Positions 1 through 8,662 of a DNA stretch of 64,000 nucleotides are shown here, one piece after another (position 1 is the stretch's first letter; each line of letters begins with the position of its first letter). The notes under the pieces were generated by a model. The model saw only the letters and a program-made list of their open reading frames with translations. It did no database searches and had not been told where the DNA came from. A program made the position numbers and the translations under genes. Source of the stretch: Sinorhizobium terangae (lineage in GTDB: Bacteria; Pseudomonadota; Alphaproteobacteria; Rhizobiales; Rhizobiaceae); NCBI RefSeq assembly GCF_009601505.1, contig NZ_WITC01000017.1, positions 1-64,000 of the forward strand, read 5' to 3'.

Positions 1-3000
1 ATCGAAAGCGGCGTTGTTCGCCTCGACGATCTCACCATTCTCGCGTCGGACGGCGCGATTGACGTCGCGGGCACCGTTGGCGAGCAACTCGATATCTCGG
101 CGCAAATCAACGCGCTTCCCGCCACCCTGATCAACACCTTCGCCCCGACGCTCGGCGCCGAGGGCGCGATCGGCGGCACCGTCAATGTCAGCGGGGCGGC
201 CGCAGCGCCGGTGGTCGGCTACGATCTCGTCTGGAACGGCGCCTCCATTGCGTCGGTTCGCTCCACCGGCATCGTCGCGCAGGACGTCACGGCGAAAGGC
301 ACGATCACGGTTGCCGAAGGCGAAGTCCGCTTCGATCCGCTGACGATCGAAAGCGGCGCCTTCCGCGGCAACGTCACCGGCCGCCTCAACCGCGCGAATG
401 CAACCGCCGCTGCCGACTTCAAGCTCTTCGCCGAGCCGCATCTGCTGCCGCCCGGCCTCGCCACGAAGTTCGACAGGACGATCGCGATCTCCGGCAAGGT
501 CGAGACCGGCGAAGGCGGCAGCGTCCGACTGAGCGCGCTTGATCTCTCGTCCGGCACCGTCGACGCCCGCGGCACCGCCGCGCTTGCCGATGGCGCGCTG
601 ACGGCGGCGATCGAAGGCACGCTTCCCAACCTCGGCAAATTGCTGGCGGACGCTGAGGGCAACGCGGCGTTCAACGCCGACATCTCCGGCCCGCTCAACG
701 AACTCGGCATCAAGGCTCAGATGACCTCCAGCGGCGCAACGCTGGCCGGCCGCAACCTGACGGACCTGGCGATCAATGCCGACGTGACAGCCAAGCCCGG
801 CAGCCCGCAAGCCAAGCTGACGGCAACCGGCGCGCTCGGCGGCCAGGCGATCGATGTGCGTGCCGACGTGGTCTCCGAGAACGGCCGCACGACGATCCCG
901 ACCTTGCAGGCAAGGATCGGCGACAACCGGCTGACTGGCGCGCTCAACCTGACGCCCGACTTCAAGCCGGATGGCACGATCGACTTCAACCTGCCCGATC
1001 TCGGCCTCTTGGCCGCCATGGCTGGCCAGACCGCATCCGGCGATCTCGCCGGTTCCGCAACGGTCCGCACCGTCGATGGCGTCACCTCCGTGTCAGTCAA
1101 GGCAAGCGGCAGCGGCATCAAGCGCGACGCCTTGACGATCGCAAAACCTGTCGCGGACATCAGCATTGCCGATGTCGCAGCGCTCGCGATCCGGGGCAGC
1201 ATCCGGGCGGACAGCATCGCGCAGGGGCAGAATCGCGTTTCCGGCCTCAATCTCGCTTTCGAGCAACAGGCGGGCAGGACAGGTTTTTCGATCGACGGAA
1301 ACTATGATGGCGGACCGCTGGCGGCCAAGGGCGATCTTTCGAGCGCTGCCGGCCGCACGGAAATCCGCCTTGCCTCCTTCTCGGCGACGCCGAAGCGACT
1401 TCCGTTGAAGCTCGCCGAGCCGACCGTTGTGGCGATCGACAACGGCGTCGTGCGTCTCATGGACCTTGTCATTCAGGCGTCCCGAGGTACGATCACAATC
1501 ACCGGCACAGCGGGGGAAAAGCTCGACCTTTCGGCACGATTGAACGCAATGCCCGCCGCTCTGATCAACACCTTCGCACCCACCCTTGGCGCCGAAGGCA
1601 CGATCGCCGGAACGGTTGACTTCGATGGCACCCCGGCCGCACCGGTGGTCGGATACGATCTCAAATGGAGCGGCGCTTCTTTGGCGCAGGTGCGTTCGGC
1701 GGGCGTCAGCGCGGTCGACATTACCGCCAAAGGTCGGCTCGTCGACAATCGCGTCACGCTCGATACCGTATTGTCGGGCGCTTCCGGGCTTTCCATCAGG
1801 GGCGGCGGCAGCGTCGAGCTTGGCGGCACGATGCCTCTTTCGATGAAATTCTCCGGCAACGTGCCCTTCGCGCTGCTTGCCGGTATCATGGCGGAAAACG
1901 GCTTCACGCTCACAGGCTCGGCAACGATCGATCTCTCGGTTTCCGGCCCGGCGAAGGCTCCGCAGATCTCCGGGACAATCACGACGGCCGGTGGCCGGCT
2001 GGTCGACGTCCGGCGCAATCTCGCTTTCAACGACATCGCAGCAAATGTCACACTCGACGGCAGACAGGCGACGATTTCGAGGCTCTCCACCAATCTTGCC
2101 ACGGGCGGCTCGATCGAGGCGAGCGGGACCGTCGGGATTGCGGCCGGTTCCGGTTTCCCTGCGGATTTGAGGATCCGCCTCAACAACGCCACCTATGTCG
2201 ACGGCACGCTCTTTACCGCAAACCTCGCTGGCGACCTGACGCTGAGAGGTCCGCTGGTCGCCACTCCCGTGCTCGGCGGCAGGCTGACGATCCGCCGCGC
2301 GGCAATCACCGTTCCAGAAAAACTGCCCACCTCTCTATCCGAGATCGACATCAAGCACAGGAACGCCCCGGCCAAAGTGCAGCAGATGGCAAGGAGCGTT
2401 CGCAGGGATACTTCCGCGGGCGTCGGGGTCCAGGCTCAGGGCGTCATTGCGTTCGACCTTGTCGTCAGTGCTCCAGGACAGTTTTTCGTGCGCGGGCGCG
2501 GCATCGACGCTGAGCTCGGCGGCGAGCTGACGATCCGGGGCACAGCCGTGCAGCCGATCGTTGCCGGCGGCTTCGACATGCGCCGCGGGCGGCTCGAAAT
2601 TCTCGGCAAGCGCCTGACGTTTACGCGCGGGCGGATCGGTTTCGGCGGCGACCTGATCCCGACGCTCGACCTCGACGCCACCTCGAGCGCCGGCTCGACG
2701 ACCATCACCGTCAATGTCTCCGGGCTTGCCAACAATCCGCAGGTGACCTTCTCCTCCTCGCCGGCGCTGCCTCAGGATGAAATTCTGGCGCGCCTTATCT
2801 TCAACCGGTCCCTTTCCAACCTGTCGGCATTCCAGATCGCCCAGCTCGCCTCGGCCGTCAGCCAGCTCGCCGGCGGCGGTTCGACATCCGTGCTCGACGG
2901 TCTGCGCAACAAACTCGGCGTCGACGATCTCGACATCACGACCGATGAGAGCGGCGGCGCCCAGGTGCGCGCCGGCAAGTACCTCAACGACCGCACGTAC

Positions 3001-3141
3001 CTCGAATTGCAGCAGGGCTCGGATTCGAGCTCCAGCAAGGCTGTGATCAATTTCGATGTCGGAAGGGGCGTTAAGCTGAAGGGCGAAGCCGCAGGCGACG
3101 GCTCAGCTGCCGGCGGCGTGTTCTTCGAGAGGGAATATTAG
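1..3141 (+). CDS. tamB: TamB-like translocation/assembly protein, C-terminal part (5' end outside window)
   Basis: The frame is open from base 1 to the stop at 3139-3141, so about 1046 C-terminal residues are present and the start lies upstream. TamB is an inner-membrane-anchored periplasmic protein that works with TamA in moving lipids or proteins to the outer membrane. The protein is a long run of beta-rich repeats full of Gly, Thr, Asn and Asp, and it ends in the DUF490/TamB domain (around FDMRRGRLEILGKRLTFTRG, then the terminal GRGVKLKGEAAG and a final FFEREY). A large internal duplication is visible: the block with INTFAPTLGAEG and VVGYDL occurs twice, 478 codons apart. Family assignment is firm; whether TamA lies immediately upstream cannot be seen. 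Confidence 0.88.
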   Translation: MESGVVRLDDLTILASDGAIDVAGTVGEQLDISAQINALPATLINTFAPTLGAEGAIGGTVNVSGAAAAPVVGYDLVWNGASIASVRSTGIVAQDVTAKGTITVAEGEVRFDPLTIESGAFRGNVTGRLNRANATAAADFKLFAEPHLLPPGLATKFDRTIAISGKVETGEGGSVRLSALDLSSGTVDARGTAALADGALTAAIEGTLPNLGKLLADAEGNAAFNADISGPLNELGIKAQMTSSGATLAGRNLTDLAINADVTAKPGSPQAKLTATGALGGQAIDVRADVVSENGRTTIPTLQARIGDNRLTGALNLTPDFKPDGTIDFNLPDLGLLAAMAGQTASGDLAGSATVRTVDGVTSVSVKASGSGIKRDALTIAKPVADISIADVAALAIRGSIRADSIAQGQNRVSGLNLAFEQQAGRTGFSIDGNYDGGPLAAKGDLSSAAGRTEIRLASFSATPKRLPLKLAEPTVVAIDNGVVRLMDLVIQASRGTITITGTAGEKLDLSARLNAMPAALINTFAPTLGAEGTIAGTVDFDGTPAAPVVGYDLKWSGASLAQVRSAGVSAVDITAKGRLVDNRVTLDTVLSGASGLSIRGGGSVELGGTMPLSMKFSGNVPFALLAGIMAENGFTLTGSATIDLSVSGPAKAPQISGTITTAGGRLVDVRRNLAFNDIAANVTLDGRQATISRLSTNLATGGSIEASGTVGIAAGSGFPADLRIRLNNATYVDGTLFTANLAGDLTLRGPLVATPVLGGRLTIRRAAITVPEKLPTSLSEIDIKHRNAPAKVQQMARSVRRDTSAGVGVQAQGVIAFDLVVSAPGQFFVRGRGIDAELGGELTIRGTAVQPIVAGGFDMRRGRLEILGKRLTFTRGRIGFGGDLIPTLDLDATSSAGSTTITVNVSGLANNPQVTFSSSPALPQDEILARLIFNRSLSNLSAFQIAQLASAVSQLAGGGSTSVLDGLRNKLGVDDLDITTDESGGAQVRAGKYLNDRTYLELQQGSDSSSSKAVINFDVGRGVKLKGEAAGDGSAAGGVFFEREY

Positions 3142-3276
3142 AGAGCCCCGCAAGCGGGGAAGAGGGGACGGGAATTTGCCGGTCGGACGCGGCCTGTTCC
3201 TTCTCCCCGTCAGGACGGGGAGAAGGTGCCCCACTCCCAGGGAAGGGCATTGGGAAGGGGTGAGCGGAGCCTCGCG
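3142..3276. repeat. RIME-like palindromic intergenic element
   Basis: This gap between convergent tamB and the VOC gene holds GC-rich inverted arms, including GCCCCGCAAGCGGGG and TTCTCCCCGTCAGGACGGGG. The arms have the same theme (CTTCTCCCCG...CGGGGAGAAGG) as elements near 11.6, 15.0, 42.7 and 51.9 kb. It probably also ends transcription from both sides. No T-tract is obvious. Confidence 0.6.
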
Positions 3277-3753
3277 TCAAGCCGCATTTCGGTCGACTCC
3301 AAACGCGTCCACCACTTCGCTTTCGTCCATGGCGGTGAACAGCGCCCAGATATGTCCGAACGGGTCGATGAGGGCGCCGACCCTATCTCCCGTTGGCAAC
3401 GTTTCGGCGGCATTGCGCAGGCTCGCGCCAGAACCGATCGCCCGTCCGAGCACCCGATCCACGTCGTCGACATGGAGTTCAAGGATCGCCGCCGTCGTGC
3501 CGAGTGCATGCGGCGATCGCGGCCCGCCGAGGCCCGGCTCGGCGTCCCGTCGCGGATTGGCGCCAGCCACCCGGAAGATGGAATCGCCGAGGCAGAGATC
3601 GGCGCTCGTCAGGATACCGCTCCACTCATGGCGCTGCAGAAGCTCGGCGCCGAAGACATCACGATAGAAGGCGATCGCTCGCTCCTCGTCCCCATGCCTG
3701 ACGAACAGCTTTATGCACATCTGCCGTGCCGGGCCGCCATTGTACATGGCCAT
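3277..3753 (-). CDS. VOC (glyoxalase/bleomycin-resistance fold) family protein, PhnB-like
   Basis: 158 aa. Two beta-alpha-beta-beta-beta halves typical of the vicinal oxygen chelate superfamily are readable: an N-terminal KLFVRHGDEERAIAFYRDVF and a C-terminal half ending DPFGHIWALF. The start is placed at the ATG at 3753 because GGGAGG lies 5 bases upstream of it; the frame extends 13 codons further with no better site. The substrate cannot be told from sequence, as the family covers isomerases, dioxygenases and resistance proteins. It stands alone, convergent with tamB. A second VOC protein of the same subgroup is at 59279-59704. Confidence 0.75.
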   Translation of the reverse strand: MAMYNGGPARQMCIKLFVRHGDEERAIAFYRDVFGAELLQRHEWSGILTSADLCLGDSIFRVAGANPRRDAEPGLGGPRSPHALGTTAAILELHVDDVDRVLGRAIGSGASLRNAAETLPTGDRVGALIDPFGHIWALFTAMDESEVVDAFGVDRNAA

Positions 3754-3990
3754 GACAACCTCCCTGGATCGCGATACGTGACCGGTTTGCAATGAATGAG
3801 AACGGATGCGGGCGGACGCCGCGCAGTCCTTCTGCCTCTCTTTTTCGCTGAGGTTGGATATCTTACAGGGAAATCAGAACAAATCAAGAACAAATTAGCT
3901 TGCGGCCCCGCGAAAAGGATGGCGCGATCGCGCTTTGAGGTGCCGCATGATTCCTTGGGTCGGCTCCGATTCAGGAGACATGCAGCCGCG

Positions 3991-4425
3991 TCAGAACGCT
4001 CCACTCATCTTGCTGGTCTTCAGGAGGATGTTGGTCTCGGTCACGGTGATGCCGTCGATCAGCCGAATGCGCCTCAGCGTCTCGTCGAAGCTGACGAGGT
4101 CGCGATCCTCGAGCTCGGCGATGAAATCCCACCGCCCGTTGGTGCTGTGCAGCGCCCTGACCTGCGGCAGGCCGCGCAATTGATCCGCGACGCGATCGGC
4201 CATCTTGCCGTGAACCTCGATCATGACGACGGCGCGCACGCCGGAAGCCGGAATTTCGGACCCCGTGCGGATCGTGAAGGCCGCGATGGTTCCGTTTGCC
4301 ACCAGCCGATCAATGCGCGCGGCAACGGTTGCGCGCGACACGCCCGTTATCGCCGAGAGCTTCGACACGGGTGTGCGCGCATTCTGTCTGAGCGCGCTAA
4401 TAAGGGTTTGATCGAGATCGTCCAT
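3991..4425 (-). CDS. Lrp/AsnC-family transcriptional regulator, probable regulator of arginase operon
   Basis: 144 aa. N-terminal helix-turn-helix (LISALRQNARTPVSKL...VSRATVAARIDRL, residues about 8-45) followed by the RAM/AsnC effector domain (VVMIEVHG... to TNILLKTSKM). The start is the ATG at 4425, giving the normal family length; upstream codons in frame do not look like this family. It is divergent from the arginase gene with a 140-base shared promoter region. By analogy with other rhizobial Lrp-type activators of arginine or ornithine catabolism, it probably controls that pair in response to an amino acid. The effector is inference. Confidence 0.85.
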   Translation of the reverse strand: MDDLDQTLISALRQNARTPVSKLSAITGVSRATVAARIDRLVANGTIAAFTIRTGSEIPASGVRAVVMIEVHGKMADRVADQLRGLPQVRALHSTNGRWDFIAELEDRDLVSFDETLRRIRLIDGITVTETNILLKTSKMSGAF

Positions 4426-4565
4426 GTTTGCAATTTGCCAGATTCGTCTTATCAATACGGCAACAATAGCCTTCCAATCGACAGTTTTCCATCTTTTTGC
4501 TGTCATGCCTTTTGACGATAATCCGCGCCACTCTCGCGGGAATCAGAGGAAGGAAAAGGGCGGAA

Positions 4566-5489
4566 ATGAAGACCATCACCTTGATCGGCGCACCCATCGA
4601 AGAAGGCTCCGGACGGCGCGGCGCGGCCATGGGCCCGACAGCGTTGAGGATCGCCGGCATCGACACGGTTCTGGCCGAACTCGGCCATACGGTTCACGAC
4701 GAAGGCGACGTCCGGCCGCTGCCGGCGCGCGACCTCGCCAATCATCCGCGCGCCAACAATCTGCAGATGGTCGCAGCCTTCGCCCGGGCCTTGAACGACG
4801 CCGTGCACGACGCCGCCCGCAAGGGGCATTTCCCGATCATCCTCGGCGGCGACCACGCGCTTTCCATGGGCAGCGTCTCCGGCATGGCCCGCTACGCCGA
4901 TGAAGCCGGCCGGCCGCTTTTCGTCCTCTGGCTCGATGCGCATGCCGACTTCAATTCGCCCGACACGTCGCCCTCCGGCAACATGCATGGCATGCCTGTC
5001 GCCTTCTTCTGCGGCGAGGCGGAATTCGCCCCGGTCCTCGCCAGCGACCGGCCGCTGGTCGACCCGAAGAAGGTTTATCAGATCGGCATTCGCTCGGTCG
5101 ACGCGCGCGAGCGTGAGGAGATCGCCGAGCACGGCGTCAAGGTCTACGACATGCGCGCCGTCGATGAGATCGGCATGGCCCACATCATGCGTCAGATCCT
5201 TGATGAGGTCCGCGCCGCCAACGGCCTCCTGCATGTGAGCCTCGACGTCGATTTCATGGATCCGGAAATCGCGCCCGGTGTCGGCACGACCGTGCCGGGC
5301 GGCGCGACATTCCGCGAAGCGCATTTGATCATGGAGATGCTGTGCGACAGCGATCTCGTCTCGTCGCTCGACGTCGTCGAACTCAATCCCTTCCTCGACG
5401 ACCGCGGCAAGAGCGCCCGTATTCTGGTGGAACTGACCGCAAGCCTCTTCGGCCGCCGCATTCTTGACCGGCCGACCCGCAGCGCCTGA
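4566..5489 (+). CDS. argI: arginase
   Basis: 307 aa, the usual arginase length. It hydrolyses L-arginine to ornithine and urea in the cytoplasm using two manganese ions. Metal-binding motifs are all present: GGDH (residues 94-97), DAHADFN (124-130), SLDVDFMDP (about 231-239) and a late ELNPFLD. The arginase-type rather than agmatinase-type call rests on VPGG and the following ornithine aminotransferase gene. The ATG at 4566 follows a purine-rich GGAAGGAAAAGGGCGGAA stretch; an in-frame start 23 codons upstream runs into the regulatory gap. First gene of a two-gene operon with rocD. Confidence 0.92.
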   Translation: MKTITLIGAPIEEGSGRRGAAMGPTALRIAGIDTVLAELGHTVHDEGDVRPLPARDLANHPRANNLQMVAAFARALNDAVHDAARKGHFPIILGGDHALSMGSVSGMARYADEAGRPLFVLWLDAHADFNSPDTSPSGNMHGMPVAFFCGEAEFAPVLASDRPLVDPKKVYQIGIRSVDAREREEIAEHGVKVYDMRAVDEIGMAHIMRQILDEVRAANGLLHVSLDVDFMDPEIAPGVGTTVPGGATFREAHLIMEMLCDSDLVSSLDVVELNPFLDDRGKSARILVELTASLFGRRILDRPTRSA

Positions 5490-5567
5490 AAGCAGCCGAG
5501 ACGTCCCGGCGATCCCGCGCATGGCCATGGGAGGCGCGGCGCCAACATACAACCTGGAGGATCATTG

Positions 5568-6773
5568 ATGACAACAACCGAGGCCCTGATTGAAACCGAA
5601 TACCGGCTGGGCGCCCATAACTACAAGCCACTCGACGTCGTGCTCTCGCGCGGCGAAGGCGTCTATGTCTGGGATATCGACGGCAATCGTTATCTCGACT
5701 GCCTCTCGGCCTATTCCGCCGTCAACCAGGGCCATTGTCATCCGAAGATCTTCAAGGCGATGATCGAGCAGGCGCAGAAGCTGACGCTCACATCGCGCGC
5801 CTTCCGCAACGACCAGCTCGCGCATTTCTACGAGGAGATCGCGGCGCTTACCGGCTCGCACAAGGTGCTGCCGATGAACTCCGGCGCCGAGGCGGTCGAG
5901 ACCGCCATCAAGGCCGTGCGCAAATGGGGTTACGAGGTCAAGGGCGTTGCCGACGACAAGGCGGAGATCATCGTCTGCTCCAACAACTTCCACGGCCGCA
6001 CCATGGGCATCGTCGGCTTTTCGACCGATCCGGACGCCCGCAGCGGCTTCGGACCTTTTGCGCCGGGTTTCACGATCGTTCCCTTCGGCGACATCGACGC
6101 CTTCCGCGAAGCGATCAACGAAAATACGGTCGCGTTCCTTGTCGAGCCGATCCAGGGCGAAGCCGGCGTGATCGTGCCGCCGACTGGATATTTCGCCGGG
6201 GTTCGCGAGCTCTGCACGAAGCACGGCATCACGCTCATTCTCGACGAAATCCAGACTGGTCTCGGCCGCACCGGCAAGCTGCTTGCGGAAGAGCATGAGG
6301 GCATCGAGGCGGATGTGACGCTGATCGGCAAGGCCCTCTCCGGCGGCTTCTACCCGGTCTCGGCCGTGCTTTCGAATTCCGAGGTACTCGGCGTCCTGAA
6401 ACCTGGCCAGCACGGCTCGACCTTCGGCGGCAATCCGCTTGCCTGCGCGATTGCGAGGGCCGCGCTGAAGGCGCTCACCGAAGAGGGCATGATCGAAAAT
6501 TCCGCCCGGATGGGCGAGCGCTTTCAGAACGGCCTGCGCGATGTCCGCTCCAACATCATCAAGGAAGTCCGCGGTCGCGGCCTCATGCTCGCGGTCGAGC
6601 TGGGTCCGGAAGCGGGCGGCGCCCGCAAATACTGCGAGGCACTGAAGGCGCGCGGCATTCTCGCCAAGGACACCCATGGCGACACGATCCGCATCGCCCC
6701 GCCCCTCGTCATCACCGAGGACCAGGTCGATTGGGCGGTCGAACATTTCGCCGCCGTGCTCGCCTCCGCATGA
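5568..6773 (+). CDS. rocD: ornithine aminotransferase
   Basis: 401 aa class-III PLP aminotransferase. It converts ornithine plus 2-oxoglutarate to glutamate-5-semialdehyde and glutamate, the step after arginase. Readable landmarks are [12 protein letters not shown] (cofactor phosphate region), NFHGRT, the [14 protein letters not shown] block, [13 protein letters not shown] with the Schiff-base lysine, and [11 protein letters not shown]. The ATG at 5568 is chosen over the TTG one codon earlier because TGGAGG ends 7 bases upstream of it. It lies 78 bases downstream of arginase in the same direction, so the two are very likely co-transcribed under the divergent Lrp regulator. Confidence 0.92.
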   Translation: MTTTEALIETEYRLGAHNYKPLDVVLSRGEGVYVWDIDGNRYLDCLSAYSAVNQGHCHPKIFKAMIEQAQKLTLTSRAFRNDQLAHFYEEIAALTGSHKVLPMNSGAEAVETAIKAVRKWGYEVKGVADDKAEIIVCSNNFHGRTMGIVGFSTDPDARSGFGPFAPGFTIVPFGDIDAFREAINENTVAFLVEPIQGEAGVIVPPTGYFAGVRELCTKHGITLILDEIQTGLGRTGKLLAEEHEGIEADVTLIGKALSGGFYPVSAVLSNSEVLGVLKPGQHGSTFGGNPLACAIARAALKALTEEGMIENSARMGERFQNGLRDVRSNIIKEVRGRGLMLAVELGPEAGGARKYCEALKARGILAKDTHGDTIRIAPPLVITEDQVDWAVEHFAAVLASA

Positions 6774-6783
6774 TACCATACTT

Positions 6784-6813
6784 CCGATCCGTCCCGGCAT
6801 CGGGGCGGGTCGG
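6784..6813 (+). terminator. hairpin after rocD
   Basis: CCGATCCGTCCC (6784-6795) can pair with GGGGCGGGTCGG (6802-6813), mostly Watson-Crick with G-U pairs, loop of 6. It lies just past the rocD stop. No T-run follows, so it may stabilise the transcript end rather than act as a classical terminator. Confidence 0.45.
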
Positions 6814-7003
6814 CCGCAAAAGCAAGTCTTAACGAATCGCGGCTTAGACTAGCGCCCCAAAGCGCAAAGCGGATTCCTCCGCGCATGATGCACCTTGCGC
6901 CTCGCCGGATGTCCTCGGCGGATCTAACGACGCCTCCTGATTGGCTGGAAGCTGCGCTTATTCGCGGCGGGAGGCATCGACCGGAAAGCTGGAGGGACCT
7001 TCG

Positions 7004-7483
7004 ATGACAGGCACACTGAGAACGGCCGGATTTGACGGCGAGACGCTGGAAATCATAGCGTTCCGTCTTCACGATCAGGAATTTTGCGTCAAAACCACGA
7101 CGATCCGCGAAATCCGCGGCTGGGCGCCGTCGACACCCATTCCGCATTCTCCGCCGGAAGTGATCGGCGTAATGAACCTGCGCGGCACGGTAATCCCGAT
7201 CATCGACCTTGCCCACAAGCTCGGAATGAAGTCGACGGTCGCCAACGAACGCAGCGCGATTGTCGTCGCTGAAGTGCACAACATGGTCATCGGCCTCGTC
7301 GTCGACCGCGTCTCCGACATTCTCACCGTTCAGGGCAGCCAGGTTCAGCCGGTACCGGAAGTGACGGCCTCCTTCGACAAGAGTTTTGCCGAAGGTATCA
7401 TCGCCAATGAATCGGGCATGATCTGCTTCCTGAACCTCGCCCGCATGTTCAAGGAGCGGGACGTGGAAGAACTCGCCGCGTGA
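7004..7483 (+). CDS. cheW: chemotaxis coupling protein CheW (orphan)
   Basis: 159 aa single CheW domain. It links methyl-accepting receptors to the CheA kinase at the inner membrane. The sequence has the typical CheW order: IIAFRLHDQEFCVKT, a VREIR-like TTIREIRGW, VIGVMNLRGTVIPIIDL, and NMVIGLVVDRVSDIL. The ATG at 7004 has GGAGGG 7 bases upstream. No other chemotaxis gene is nearby, so it is an orphan CheW standing alone between rocD and the formate dehydrogenase cluster and ending in a strong terminator. Confidence 0.9.
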   Translation: MTGTLRTAGFDGETLEIIAFRLHDQEFCVKTTTIREIRGWAPSTPIPHSPPEVIGVMNLRGTVIPIIDLAHKLGMKSTVANERSAIVVAEVHNMVIGLVVDRVSDILTVQGSQVQPVPEVTASFDKSFAEGIIANESGMICFLNLARMFKERDVEELAA

Positions 7484-7504
7484 GGTTTCGCTTAATCTTG
7501 GATG

Positions 7505-7537
7505 AAGGCCGTCTCACGCCCTGTGAGGCGGCCTTTT
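7505..7537 (+). terminator. rho-independent terminator of cheW
   Basis: GGCCGTCTCAC and GTGAGGCGGCC form a near-perfect stem with a 5-base loop. It is flanked by AA and TTTT, and lies 20 bases past the cheW stop. Confidence 0.8.
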
Positions 7538-7594
7538 CCGTTCGGGGCGACAGGCTGGAGGGTTGGGGAGGGGCGGCCCACCGCCGAAAACAGA

Positions 7595-7825
7595 TTACGC
7601 CGCTTCCGGACGGCGGATCTTCGCGGCCGCCTCGAGGACCAGCGGGTTCAGTCCCTCGCCGCCGGCCTCGATGTGCTCGAACAGCTTGCGGCGCATGCGC
7701 GGCTCCCAATATTTGTTGATATGGGTTGCAACGCCCGCCGCCGCCTCCGCCGCCGGCTGGCTCTTGAAGAACGTGGCGATCTGGTTAGCCATGTAGATGA
7801 GCTTGGCATTGGTATCAGGCGACAT
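7595..7825 (-). CDS. fdsD: formate dehydrogenase delta subunit
   Basis: 76 aa. Small FdsD subunit found with NAD-dependent molybdenum formate dehydrogenases; it helps assembly or stability of the soluble complex. Recognised by ANQIATFFKSQP and GVATHINKYWEPRMRRKL. The start is taken as the ATG at 7825, which has GGAG about 10 bases upstream and overlaps the end of fdhD by 11 bases. An ATG 11 codons further up would lie deeper inside fdhD. Last gene of the fds operon. Confidence 0.85.
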   Translation of the reverse strand: MSPDTNAKLIYMANQIATFFKSQPAAEAAAGVATHINKYWEPRMRRKLFEHIEAGGEGLNPLVLEAAAKIRRPEAA

Positions 7826-8642
7826 CGGCAACAGCTCCGGAATGTATGCGCGCGGCATGGGTGAAAATTTCGAATTCGTCGCCGCGCACGAGCGCGATGA
7901 GTGTCATGCCCGCCTCTTCCGCCGTGCGAATGGCGAGCGCCGTCGGCGCCGAAATGGCAATGATCACCGGGCTACCGATGATCGCAGTCTTCTGAACCAT
8001 CTCGACCGATACGCGCGAGGTGACGACGACGGCACCCTCACTGCCCTTGAAGCCGGCACGCGCCGCCGCACCGACGAGCTTGTCAAGCGCATTGTGGCGT
8101 CCGACATCCTCGCGTACGGCAATCAGGCCTTTTCCCGGCACATAGAACGCCGCGCCGTGCACGGCGCGTGTCTCGAAATGCAGCGGCTGCTGGCCGTTGA
8201 GCAGTGCGACGGCCTTGACGACGTCCATCTGCGAAAGCCTGAGTGCCGCCCCCGAGACATCCGGGGTATGGCGGACGGCCTGCTCGATCGATTCGATGCC
8301 GCAGAGACCGCAACCGACCGGGCCGGCCATGTGCCGGCGCCGCTGGCGCAGCATGTCGTTCTCTTCGTCCCGAAGGGTGATCTGCAGGTCGATGCCCTTG
8401 TCCTCTGCCACGACGTCGACAGCCTCGATCTGGTCCGGTTCAGTGATGATGCCTTCGGTCAGGCTGAAGCCGACAGCAAAATCCTCGAAATCGGCGGGCG
8501 TCGCCATCATCACCGCGTGTGTGGAGCCGCCATAGGTCAACGCGATCGGCGTCTCCTCGGGCACCACCCGGGACCCTGCGACAAGGGTCCCTGCGCGGCG
8601 GGCGGCTTCAGCCACTTTCACGCTCGTCTTGATACCGGTCAT
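7815..8642 (-). CDS. fdhD: formate dehydrogenase accessory sulfurtransferase FdhD
   Basis: 275 aa. FdhD passes sulfur from the IscS desulfurase to the molybdenum cofactor, which is needed for formate dehydrogenase activity. The catalytic cysteine motif CGLCG is at residues 111-115. Other family blocks are FEDFAVGFSLTEGI near residue 52, ALLNGQQPLHFETRAVHGAA, and DVGRHNALDKLVG. It sits 20 bases after fdsA and overlaps fdsD, fitting one operon fdsG-B-A-fdhD-fdsD. Confidence 0.93.
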   Translation of the reverse strand: MTGIKTSVKVAEAARRAGTLVAGSRVVPEETPIALTYGGSTHAVMMATPADFEDFAVGFSLTEGIITEPDQIEAVDVVAEDKGIDLQITLRDEENDMLRQRRRHMAGPVGCGLCGIESIEQAVRHTPDVSGAALRLSQMDVVKAVALLNGQQPLHFETRAVHGAAFYVPGKGLIAVREDVGRHNALDKLVGAAARAGFKGSEGAVVVTSRVSVEMVQKTAIIGSPVIIAISAPTALAIRTAEEAGMTLIALVRGDEFEIFTHAARIHSGAVADVA

Positions 8643-8662
8643 GCGACGTGCTCCCGCACTCC

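Noticed and set aside
3796-4515. 239-codon plus-strand frame over the Lrp gene and its flanks
   Set aside because: Antisense to the Lrp/AsnC gene, which has clear HTH and RAM domains; the plus-strand product has no recognisable pattern.
7480-7719. Short plus-strand frames after cheW
   Set aside because: They run through the cheW terminator and antisense to fdsD.
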